Assembly (NCBI RefSeq): GCF_004193775.1
Contig: NC_041002.1
Coordinates: forward strand, 14,646,113 to 14,710,112
Length of the DNA stretch: 64,000 bases
Source: Glycine soja
Taxonomy: Eukaryota; Streptophyta; Magnoliopsida; Fabales; Fabaceae
Reading direction: 5' to 3'
Below are positions 50,301-61,315 of the stretch, piece by piece. Numbering within the stretch: position 1 is the stretch's first letter; every line of letters begins with the position of its first letter. The position numbers and the translations under genes were made by a program. The notes below the pieces were generated by a model, which was not told the origin of the DNA, did no database searches, and worked only from the letters and a program-made list of their open reading frames with translations.

Positions 50301-53300
50301 TGACCGTTTCAAGTAACCCAACAAGAATCACATGATTGCATTACCTGAATATTTCCTAACTTGTTTTTATTCAATGATTGAGCAAAAAAAACCATAGGCG
50401 GTATCGGTCGTAAAATAGCCTCGACTGATATTTGTCGAGAAACATCCCCGGAAATAATGTCCCAAAAATAGTTTTTTTTCGGCCCACATTGTGCAATGTT
50501 TCTTAATTGATACCAACGCCAGCCGATAATATACCTTTTACGGTCGAGGTCGGGTAGGGTTTTTCGTGCGAATTTAACCGAGGTTGTGTTTCGGCCAAAA
50601 AGTGTCGGCTCTAATTTTATCGGCTGAGAAAACACTGCCAAACCTTGGCGAAAGAATATGTCTGATGGGAGATTGATCGAAAAAAATCCTGCAGAGAAAG
50701 ATGACCAGTCCGTGTCTCCCACCAAGAATCACATGATGGCGTTAACCGAATAGTTCCTAACCGATTGATTATTAAGGGATTGAGGAAAACAACCATTGGC
50801 GACATCGGTTGTTTAATACACCCGACTGATATTTTGTCGAGAAACATCACCGGAAATCATTTACCAAGAACGGTTGTTTTTCAGCCGACACTGTGCAGCA
50901 TTTTTGTAATTTTTACCAACGCCGGCCGATAATATATTTTTACGGTTGAGAAAGTTTTATTGTCTGATTTCTCCCATAAAATATTAGCGTCGAGTTCGGG
51001 TAGGGTTTTTTGTGCGAATTTAACCGAGGTTGTGTTTCGGCCGAAAAGTGTCGGCTCTAATTTTATCGGCTGAGAAAACACTGGCAAACCTTGGCGAAAA
51101 AATATGTCTGATGGGAGATTGATCGAAAAAAATCCTGCAGAGAAAGATGACCATTCCGTGTCTCCCACCAAGAATCACATGATGGCGTTAACCGAATAGT
51201 TCCTAACCGATTGATTATTCAGGGATTGAGGAAAACAACCATTGGCGACATCGGTTGTAAAATACACCCGACTGATATTTTGTCGAGAAACATCACCGGA
51301 AATAATTTACCAAGAACGGTTGTTTTTCAGCCGACATTGTGCAACGTTTTTGTAATTTTTACCAACGCCGGCCAATAATATATTTTTACGGTTGAGATAG
51401 TTTATTGTCTGATTTATCCCATAAATATTAGCGTCGAGTTCGGGTAGGGTTTTTTGTGCGAATTTAACCGAGGTTGTGTTTTGACCGAAAAGTGTCGGCT
51501 CTAATTTTATCGGCTGAGAAAACACTGCCAAACCTTGGCGAAAGAATATGCCTGATGGGATATTGATCGAAAAAAATCCTTCAGAGATAGCTGACCGGTC
51601 CAAGTCTCCCAACAAGAATCACATGATGGCAATACCTGAACAGTTCCTAACCGGTTGATTATTCAGTGATTGAGCAAAAAAACCATAGGCGGTATCGGTC
51701 ATAAAATAGCGCCGACTGATATTTGTCGAGAAACATCCCCGGAAATCATTTACCAAGAACGGGTTTTTTTCAGCCGACATTGTGCAACATTTTTGTAATT
51801 GTTACCAACGTCGGCCGATAATATCTTTTTACGGTTGAGAAAGTTTTATTGTCTAATGTCACCCATAAATAGTAGCCTCAGGGTCGGGTAGGGTATTTAG
51901 TGTGAATTTGACCAAGGTTGTGTTTCGGCCGAAAAGTGTCGACCCTAATTTTATCAGCTGAGAAAGCATTGGTAAACCTTGGTGAAAAAATATGCCTAAT
52001 GGGAGATTGATCGAAAAATATCCTGCAGAGAAAGATGACCGGTCCAAGTCTGCCCACAAGAATCAAATGATGGCGTTAACCGAATAGTTCCTGACCGATT
52101 GATTATTCAGGGATTGCGGAAGACAACCATAGGCGACATCGGTCGTAAAACACACCCGACTGATATTTGTTGAGAAACATCACCGGAAATCATTTACCAA
52201 GAACGGTTGTTTTTCAGCCGACATTGTGCAACGTTTTTGGAATTGTTACCAACGCCGGCCGATAATATCTTTTTACGGTTGAGGAGGTCTTATGTCTAAT
52301 GTCACCCATAAATAGTAGCCTCGAGGTCGGGTAGGTTTTTTCGTGCGAATTTAACTGAGGTTGTGTTTCGGCCGAAAAGTGTCGACTCTAATTTTATCAG
52401 CTGAGAAAACACTGGCAAACCTTGGCGCAAAAATATGCCTGATGGGAGATTGATTGAAAAAAATCCTGCAGAGAAAGATGACCGGTCCAAGACTCCCAAC
52501 AAGAATCAAATAATGGCGTTAACCGAATAGTTCCTGACCGATTGATTATTCAGGGATTGAGGAAGACAATCATAGGCGACATCGGTCGTAAAACACACCC
52601 GACTGATATTTGTCGAGAAACATCACCGGAAATCATTTACCAAGAACGGTTGTTTTTCAGCTGACATTGTGCAACGTTTTTGGAATTGTTACCAACACCG
52701 GCCGATACTATCTTTTTACGGTTGAGGAAGTTTTATGTCTAATGTCACCCACAAATAGTAGCCTCGAGGTTGGCTAGGGTTTTTCGTGCGAATTTAACCG
52801 ACGTTGTGTTTCGGCCGAAAAGTGTCGACTCTAATTTTATCAGCTGAGAAAAACAGGCAAACCTTGGCGAAAAAATATGTCAAATGGGAGATTGATCGAA
52901 AAATATCCTGTAGAGAAAGATGACCGGTCCGAGTCTCCCCACAAGAATCAAATAATGGCGTTAACCGAATAGTTCCTGACCGATTTATTATTCAGGGATT
53001 GAGGAAGACAATCATAGGCGACATCAGTCGTAAAACACACCCGACTGATATTTGTCGAGAAACATCACAGGAAATCATTTACCATGGAAAGTTGTTTTTC
53101 AGCCGACATTGTGCAACGTTTTTGGAATTGTTACTAACGCCGGCCGATAATATCTTTTTACGGTTGAGAAAATTTTATTGTCTGATGTCACCCACAAATA
53201 GTAGCCTCGAGGCTGGGTAGGGTTTTTCGTGCGAATTTAACCGAGGTTGTGTTTCGGCCGAAAAGTGTTGACTCTAATTTTATCAGCTGAGAAAAACAGG

Positions 53301-56300
53301 CAAACCTTGGCGAAAAAATATGCCTGATGGGAGATTGATCGAAAAATATCCTGCAGGGAAAGATGGCCGGTGCAAGTCTCCCCACATGAATCAAATGATG
53401 GCGTTAACCGAATAGTTCCTGACCGATTGATTATTCAGGGATTGAGGAAGAAAATCATAGGCGACATAAGTCGTAAAATACACCCGACAGATATTTGTCG
53501 AGAAACATCATCGGAAATCATTTACCAAGAACGGTTGTTTTTCGGCCGACATTGTGCAACGTTTTTGGAATTGTTACCAACGCCGGCCGATACTATCTTT
53601 TTACGGTTGAGATAGTTTTATTGTCTGATGCCACCCATAAATAGTAGCCTCGAGGTCGGGTAGGGTTTTTCATGCGAATTTAACGAAGGTTGTGTTTCGG
53701 CTGAAAAGTGTTGGCTCTAATTTTATCAGCTGAGAAAATACTGTCAAACCTTGGCAAAAAAATATGCCTGATGGGAGACTGATCGAAAAAAATCCTGCAG
53801 AGAAAGCTGACCGGTCCAAGTCTCCCAACAAGAATCACATGATGGCATTACCTGAACAGTTCCTAACCTGTTGATTATTCACAGATTGAGCAAAAAAACA
53901 ATAAGTGGTATCGGTCGTAAAATAACGCCGACTGATATTTGTCGAGAAACATCACTGGAAATCATTTACCAAGAACGGTTGTTTTTCGGCCGACATTGTG
54001 CAACGTTTTAGTAATTGTTACCAACGCTGGCCGATAATATCTTTGTACGGTTGAGAAAGTTTTATTGTCTGATGTCACCCATAAATAGTAGCCTCGAGGT
54101 CGGGTAGGGTTTTTCGTGCGAATTTAACCTAGGTTGTGTTTCGGCCGAAAAGTGTCAACTCTAATTTTATCAGCTGAGAAAAACTGGCAAACCTTGGCAA
54201 AAAAATATGCCTGATGGGAGATTGATCAAAAAATATATGCAGAGAATGATGACCGACACAAGTCTCCCAACAAGAATCAAATGATGGCGTTAACCGAATA
54301 GTTCCTGACCGATTGATTATTCAGGGATTGAGGAAGATAACCATACGCGACATCGGTTGTAAAATACACCCGACCGATATTTGTCGAGAAACATCACCGG
54401 AAATCATTTGCCAAGAACGGTTGTTTTTCAGCCGACATTGTGCAACGTTTTTGTAATTGTTACCTACGACGGCCGATAATATTTCTTTACGGTTGAGAAA
54501 GTTTTATGTCTAATGTCACCCATCAATAGTAGCCTCGAGGTCGGGTAGGGTTTTTCGCACGAATTTAACCGAGGTTGTGTTTCGGCCGAAAAGTATCGGC
54601 CTTAACTTTATCGGCTGAGAAAACACTGGCAAACCCTGGCGAAAAAATATGCCAGATGGGAGATTGATCGAAAAAAATCCTGCAGATAAAGCTAACCGGT
54701 CCAAGTCTCCCAACATGAATAACATGATGGCATTACCTGAACAGTTCCTAACCGGTTGATTATTCAGTGATTGAGCAAAAAAACCATAGGCGGTATCGGT
54801 CGTAAAATAGCGCCGACTGATATTTGTCGAGAAACATCCCCGGAAATCATGTCTCAAGAACAGTTGTTTTTCAGCCCACATTGTGCAATGTTTTTTAATT
54901 GTTACCAACGCCAGTCGATAATATATCTTTTACGGCCGGGAAAGTTTTCTTGTCTGAGGTCACCCATAAAATTTTGCTTCGAGGTCGGCTAGGGTTTTTT
55001 GTGCGAACTAACCGGAGGTTGTGTCTCGGCCGACATCGGTCTGCTCTAATTTGATCGCCCAAGAAAGTAGTAGCAAACCTCGGCGAAAAAATATGCTTGA
55101 AGGACATTGATAGAAAAAAATCCTGTTGAGAAAGATGACCGATCAAATCTCCCAAAAAGAATCACATGATGGCGTTAACCGAATAGTTCCTAACCGATTG
55201 ATTATTCAGGGATTGAGGAAAACAACCATTGGTGCCATCGGTTGTAAAATACACCCGACTGATATTTTGTCGAGAAACATCACCGGAAATCATTTACCAA
55301 GAATGGTTGTTTTTCAGCCGACATTGTGCAACGTTTTTGTAATTTTTACCAACGCCGACCGATAATATATTTTTACGGTTGGGAAAGTTTTATTGTCTCA
55401 TGTCACCCATAAATAGTAGCCTCGAGGTCGGGTAGGGTTTTTCCTGCGAATTTAACCGAGGATATGTTTCGGCCGGAAAGTGTCGGCTCTAATTTTATCA
55501 ATTGAGAAAACATTGGCAAACTTTGGCGAAAAAATATGCCTGATGGGAGATTGATCGAAAAAAATCCTGCAGAGAAAGCTAACCGGTCCAAGTCTCCCAA
55601 CAAGAATCACATGATGGCATTACCTGAACAGTCCCTAACTGGTTGATTATTCACTGATTGAGCAAAAAAACCATAGGCGGTATCAGTCGTAAAATAGCGC
55701 CGACTGATATTTGTAGAGAAACATCCTAGGAAATCATGTCCCAAGAACAATTGTTTTTCAGCCCACATTGTGCAATGTTTTTTAATTGTTACCAACGCCA
55801 GTTGATAATATATCTTTTACGGCAGAGAAAGTTTTCTTGTTTGATGTCACCCATAAAATTTTGCTTCGAGGTTTGCTAGGGTTTTTCGTGCAAACTCAAC
55901 GGAGGTTGTGTCTCGGTCAACATTGGTCTGCTCTAATTTGATCTCCCAAGAAAGCAGTAGTAAACCTTGGCGAAAAAATATGCTTGAAGGACATTGATAG
56001 AAAAAAATCCTGTAGAGAAAGATGACCGGTCAAAGTCTCCCAAAAAGAATCACATGATGGCGTTAACCGAATACTTCCTAACCGATTGATTATTCAGGGA
56101 TTGAGGAAAACAACCATTGGTGACATCGGTTGTAAAATACACCCGACTGATATTTTGTCGAGAAACATCACCGGAAATCATTTACCAAGAACTGTTGTTT
56201 TTCAGCCGACATTGGGCAACGTTTTTGTAATTTTTACCAACGCCGGCCGATAATATATTTTTACGTTTGAGAAAGTTTTATTGTCTGATGTCACCCATAA

Positions 56301-59300
56301 ATAGTAGCCTCGAGGTCGGGTAGGGTTTTTCATGCGAATTTAACCAAGGTTGTGTTTCGGCCGAAAAGTGTCGGCTCTAATTTTATCAGCTGAGAAATCA
56401 CTGGCAAACCTTGGCAAAAAAATATGCCTGATGGGAGATTGATCGAAAAAAATCCTGCAGAGAAAGCTGACCGGTCCAAGTCTCCCAACAAGAATAACAT
56501 GATAGCATTACCTGAACAGTTCCTAACCAGTTGATTATTCAGTGATTGAGCAAAAAAACCATAGGCGGTATTGGTCATAAAATAGCGCCGACTGATATTT
56601 GTCGAGAAACATCCCCGGAAATCATGTCCCAAGAACAATTGTTTTTCAGCCCACATTGTGCAATGTTTTTTAATTGTTACGAATGCCAGTCGATAATATA
56701 TCTTTTATGGTCGAGAAAATTATCTTGTCTGATGTCACCCATAAAATTTTGCTTCGAGGTCGGCTAGGGTTTTTCGTGCGAATTTAACCGAGGTTGTGTT
56801 TCAACCGAAAAGTGTCGACTCTAATTTTATCAGCTGAGAAAACTCTGGCAAACCTTGGCGAAAAAATATGCCTGATGGGAGATTGATCGAAAAATATCCT
56901 GTAGAGAAAGATGACCGGTCCAAGTCTACATAAAAGAATCGAATGATGGCGTTAACCGTATAGTTCCTGACCGATTGATTATTCAAGGATTGAGGAAGAC
57001 AACCATAGGCGACATCGGTCGTAAAAGACACCCGATTGATATTTGTCGAGAAACATCACCGGAAATCATTTACGAAGAACGGTTGTTTTTCAGCCGACAT
57101 TGTGCAACGTTTTTGTAATTGTTACCCACGCCGACCGATAATATCTTTTTACGGTTGAGAAAGTTTTATGTCTAATGTCACCTATAAATAGTAGCCTCGA
57201 GGTCGGGTCGGGTAGGGTTATTCGTGCGAATTTAACCGAGGTTGTGTTTCGGCCGAAAAGTGTCAGCTCTAATTTTATCGGCTGAGAAAACACTTGCAAA
57301 CCTTGGCGAATAAATATGCCTGATGGGAGATTGATAGAAAAAAATCCTGCAGAGAAAGATGAAAGGTTCAAGTCTCCCAACAAGAATCACATGATGGGGT
57401 TAACTGAATAGTTCCTAACCGATTGATTATTCAGGGATTGAGGAAAACAACCATAGGCAACATCGGTCGTAAAATATACCCGACTGATATTTGTCGAGAA
57501 ACATCACCGGAAATCATTTACCATGAATGGTTGTTTTTCAGCCTACATTGTGCAACGTTTTTGTAATTTTTACCAACGCCGGCCGATAATATATTTTTAT
57601 TGTTGAGAAAGTTTTATTGTCTGATGTCACCCATAAATAGTAGCCTCGAGGTCGGGTAGGGTTTTTCGTGCGAATTTAACCGAAGTTGTGTTTCGGCTGA
57701 AAAGTGTCGGCTGTAATTTTAGCAGTTGAGAAAACACTGGCAAACCTTGGCGAAAAAATATGCCTGATGGGAGATTGATCGAAAAATATCATGCAGAGAA
57801 AGATAACTGGTCCAAGTCTCCCAACAAGAATCAAATGATGGCGTTAACCGAATAGTTCTTGGCCGATTGATTATTCAGGGATTGAGGAAGATAACCATAG
57901 GCGACATCGATCGTAAAATACACCCGACTGATATTTGTCGAGAATATCACCGGAAATCATTTACCAAGAATGGTTGTTTGTCAACCGACATTGTGCAACA
58001 TTTTATTAATTTTTTGCAACGCCGGCAGATAATGTATTTGTACGGTTGAGAAAGTTTTATTGTCTGATGTCACCCATAAATAGTAGCCTCGAGGTCGGGT
58101 AGGGTTTGTCGTGCGAATTTAACCGAGGTTGTGTTTCGGCCGAAAGGTGTCGACCCTAATTTTATCGGTTGAGAAAACACTAGCAAACCTTGGCGAAAAA
58201 ATATGCCTAATGGGAGATTGATCAAAAAAAAATCCTGCAGAGAAAGTTAACCAGTCCAAGTCTCCCAACAATAATCACATGATGGCGTTAACCGAATAGT
58301 TCATAACCGATTGATTATTCAGGGATTGAGGAAAACAACCATAGGCGACATCGGTCGTAAAATACACCCGACTGATATTTGTCGAGAAACATCCCCGGAA
58401 ATCATTTACCGAGAACGGTTGTTTTTCAGCCCACATTGGTCTGCGTTTTTTAATTGTTTCCAACGCCAGCCGATAATGTATCTATTACGGCCGAGAAAGT
58501 TTTTTTGTCTGATGTCACCCATAAATTTTTGCTTCGAGGCCCGCTAGGGTTTTTCGTGCGAACTCAACGGAGGTTGTGTCTCGGCCGACATTGTTCTTCT
58601 CTAATTTAATCGCCCAAGAAAACGGTAGCAAACCTCGTCGAAAAAATATGCTTGAAGGACATTGATCGAAAAAAAATCTTGCAGAGAAAGATGACTGGTC
58701 CAAGTCTCCCTACAAGAATCACATGATGGCGTTAACCAAATTGTTCCTAACCCATTGATTATTCAGGGATTGAAGAAAATAACCATAGAAGACATCGGTC
58801 GTAAAATACACCCGACTGATATTTGTAGAGAAACATCACCAGAAATCATTTACCAAGAACGGTTGTTTTTCAGCCGACATTGTGCAACGTTTTTGTAATT
58901 TTTACCAACGCCGGCCGATAGTATATTTGTACGGTTGAGAAAGTCTTATTGTCTGATGTCAGCCATAAATAGTAGCCTCGAGGTCGGGTAGGGTTTTTCA
59001 TGCGAATTTAACCGAGGTTGTATTTCGGCCGAAAAGTGTCGACTCTAATTTTATCGGCTTAGAAAACACAGGCCAACCTTGGCGAAAAAATATGCCTGGT
59101 GGGAGATTGATAGAAAAAAATCCTGCAGAGAAAGATGACTAGTCCAAGTCTCCCAACATGAATCACATGATGGCGTTTACCGAATAGTTCCTAACCGATT
59201 GATTATTCAAGGATTGAGGAAAACAACCACAGGCGACATCGGTCGTAAAATACACCTGACTGATATTTGTCGACAATCATCACCGCAAATCATTTACCGA

Positions 59301-59346
59301 GAACGGTTGTTTTTCAGCCGACATTGGTCTGTTCTAATTCAATCGC
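38348..59346. repeat. Satellite array 2: 445-bp tandem repeat
   Basis: About 47 head-to-tail copies of a 445-bp unit. Landmarks in order: GAAAGTTTTATTGTCTGATG, CTCGAGGTCGGGTAGGGTTT, TTTCG(A/G)CCGAAAAGTGTCGG, TGGGAGATTGATCGAAAAAA, TCCTGCAGAGAAAGATGACC, GATTGATTATTCAGGGATTG, CGACATCGGTCGTAAAATAC, TTGTTTTTC(G/A)GCCGACATTG and CCGATAATATATTTTTACGG. Spacing between equivalent sites is 445 bp across 42811-46816. To about 47 kb most units read AGTAGACTCGAGG and GCCGGGCGATAAT; further right they read AGTAGCCTCGAGG and GCCGGCCGATAAT, so subfamilies are arranged in blocks. I see no relation to the 91-bp monomer. The ~66-residue minus frame in each unit is not conserved as a gene. Family name unknown to me. 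Confidence 0.93.
42350..47040. repeat. Block of overlapping 4-mer and 5-mer duplications in array 2
   Basis: Segments recur at 1,780 bp (4 x 445). For example, TATTTTTAGGGTTGAG is at about 44111 and 45891, and the monomer with GCCTGATGCGAGATTG is at about 43837 and 45617. Other segments recur at 2,225 bp (5 x 445): GTCGGCTCAAATTTTATCGG with AAAAATACTGCAG is at about 44226 and 46451. The copies are nearly identical, so this block was amplified more recently than the array to its right. Confidence 0.85.
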
Positions 59347-59360
59347 TGATGAGGACATGA

Positions 59361-59543
59361 CCAAGAGCAAGGGGCAAGGATCCACTTGAAGGACTTGGAG
59401 GACCTATGACAAGGGCTAGAGCAAGGAAAGCCAAGGAAGCTCTTCAACAAGTGCTGTCCATACTATTTGAATACAAGCCCAAGTTTCAAGGAGAAAAGTC
59501 CAAGGTTGTGAGTTGTATCATGGCCCAAATGGAGGAGGACTAA
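59361..59543 (+). pseudogene. Remnant of gypsy polyprotein C-terminus inside the LTR
   Basis: Sixty codons then TAA. Recognisable is DPLEGLGGPMTRARARKAKE, followed by a helical, charged tail ending AQMEED. GPMTRARA-like motifs are common near the C-terminus of plant chromovirus Gag-Pol. The frame just upstream (59348-59360) differs, so a small indel lies near 59360. No complete domain remains. Confidence 0.6.
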
Positions 59544-59887
59544 ATGACACCACTTTGTCTCAATTTTTAGAGTGTTTAGTTTGTCTAAATAATGGCCCAA
59601 TCCTTGTAAAGTTGGCTGACCAAAAATATGTTTTGGGTTAATCAATTAAAAGGGCTTTAGTTAGGTTTAGTTCAAGTTGTAATAAGGGCCCAATTGGCAA
59701 CCTAGGCATCAGCCTTTTGGGAGACCAAATGGTGGCTGACTTGTTGGCTGTTGGGGGTGACTTTTGGTTGCCACAATTTCAGTTACACTCAGCCATTAAG
59801 TTTTTTTTTTTAATTCCCTAGGTTAATGGCATTAAGTTATTTTAATTCTAGGTTAGTGGGTCATTACTAAAATCTGCTGTAAAGCTT

Positions 59888-59894
59888 CTATATA
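59888..59894 (+). promoter_or_regulatory. TATA box of the gypsy solo LTR
   Basis: TATATAA in CTTCTATATAAGCTGAACC, about 540 bp into the LTR, followed by AATAAAG at about 59914. The placement suits the LTR promoter and an R-region polyadenylation signal. Confidence 0.55.
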
Positions 59895-60485
59895 AGCTGA
59901 ACCATTTTATCAATAAAGACAAGTTGAGTTTTATTCAGAAAATTAGAGTTGATCTCTTTTATCTTAGTGAGAGTGATTCTCCTAAATTCTTGAGTGATTC
60001 AAGAACACCTTGGCTGTATCAAAGGACTTTCACAACCTTTGTGTGTTGCCCTTGCTGGAAAGAGTGATTCTTTCCTTCCTTTCATCATCACCCTTGTTCT
60101 TTCAAACCACAATTCCAGAAAATCCACCTCTGCCCAGAATTATCTCGTGGCCATAACTCCCATTTTACGCACTCAAATTAAGTGATTCTTGAGCCTAAAT
60201 TGAATTTCAAAACGAGACCTTTCACCTCGTTTTGGAATCACCTCATTTGGAGCCCTGTAGCTTCAGTTATTGCCATTTCTATATTTCTGTCCAGCCACCA
60301 CTTAACCTACGTTTTACCATCCCATTCATCCATTTTATGCCAGAAACCACCTTATTAAGACCCACGAAATTATCCACCTTATTTTCCATCCTTTCCTTAA
60401 TCAATTTCCGCATTTTCCATCAAGGTTTAATCCTAGACGATCCTAAGTCAACCCGTCAGCCCTTGTGCCATGTGGGTTCATATCA

Positions 60486-61315
60486 ATCGCCCAAGAAAAC
60501 AGTAGCAAACCTCGGCCAAAAAATATGCTTGAAGGACGTTGATAGAAAAGAAATCCTGCAGAGAAAGATGACCGGTCCAAGTCTCCCAACAAGAATCACA
60601 TGATGGCGTTAACCTAATAGTTCCTAACCGATTGATTATTCAGGGATTGAGGAAAACAACCATAGGAGGTATCGGTCGTAAAATACACCTGACTGATATT
60701 TGTCGAGAAACATCCCCGGAAATCATTTACCAAGAACGATTGGTTTTCAGCACACATTGTGCAACATTTTTTAAATTTTAGCCAACGCCGGCTGATAATA
60801 TATTTTTACGGTCGAGAAAGTTTTATTGTCTGATGTCACCCTTAAATAGCGGCTTCGAGGTCAGGTAGGATTTTTCGTGCGAACTTAACGGAGGTTGTGT
60901 TTCGGCCGACATTGGTCTGCTCTAATTTAATCGCCCAAGAAAATAGTATCAAACCTCGGTGAAAAAATATGTTTGAAGGACATTGATAGAAAAAAATCCT
61001 GCGGAGAAAGATGACCGGTCCAAGTCTCCCAACAAGAATCACATGATGGCGTTAACCGAATAGTTCCTAACCGATTGATTATTCAGGGATTGAGGAAAAC
61101 AACCATAGGCGACATCAGTCGTAAAATACACCCGACTGATATTTGTCGAGAAACATCACCGGAAATCATTTACCAAGAACGGTTTTTTTTCAGCCGACAT
61201 TGTGCAACGTTTTTTTAATTTTAACTAACGCCAGCCGATAATATATTTTTACGGTTGAGAAAGTTTTATTGTCTGATGTCACCCATAAATAGTGACCTCG
61301 AGGTCGGGTAGGGTT
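60486..61315. repeat. Right end of satellite array 2
   Basis: The 445-bp satellite resumes in phase with the right ATCGC duplication and runs for nearly two units. It ends within CTCGAGGTCGGGTAGGGTT at about 61315, in mid-unit, where a Tat-like gag region begins. The break gives the outer edge of the array on this side. Confidence 0.9.

Larger units (their letters stand above)
59347..60485 (+). mobile_element. Solo LTR of a Ty3/gypsy (chromovirus-like) element
   Basis: A 1,139-bp insertion begins TGATGAGG, ends CATATCA, and is flanked by ATCGC at 59342-59346 and 60486-60490. Removing it with one ATCGC restores the type-2 satellite (TTCAATCGCCCAAGAAA). The first part encodes a polyprotein C-terminus ending at TAA 59541-59543, so the parent's pol frame ran into its LTR, as described for some chromoviruses. 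TATATAA lies at 59888-59894. The + frame at 60232-60603 crosses the LTR edge into satellite and is not a gene. Lineage is inferred from the GPMTRARA-type tail only. Confidence 0.87.
54910..61040. repeat. Divergent type-2 segments of the 445-bp satellite
   Basis: Interspersed segments at about 54920-55160, 55820-56050, 58490-58720, 59320-60560 (split by the insertion) and 60840-61030 share a distinct version of the first half of the unit. Its markers are GCTTCGAGG, CTCGGCCGACATTGGTCTGC, ATCGCCCAAGAAA and ATATGCTTGAAGGACATTG. The second half of the unit is ordinary. The copy at 56740-56830 starts as type 2 and switches to type 1, as after gene conversion or crossover. Confidence 0.8.

Noticed and set aside
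38805..56656. Recurrent ~66-codon minus frame (pattern LGDLDRSSFSAGFFSIN) in array 2 as a conserved small gene
   Set aside because: It appears once per 445-bp unit simply because the DNA repeats. It is often broken by indels, and 445 is not a multiple of three.
60232..60603. 123-codon + frame
   Set aside because: It starts inside the solo LTR and crosses its edge at 60485 into the 445-bp satellite, so it is a chance fusion frame.
3303..61315. CENP-B-box-like motif in the satellites
   Set aside because: Candidate sites such as ATTCGGAGATCCGGTGG and TTTCGGCCGAAAAGTG fail several fixed positions of the box, and plants are not known to use it.
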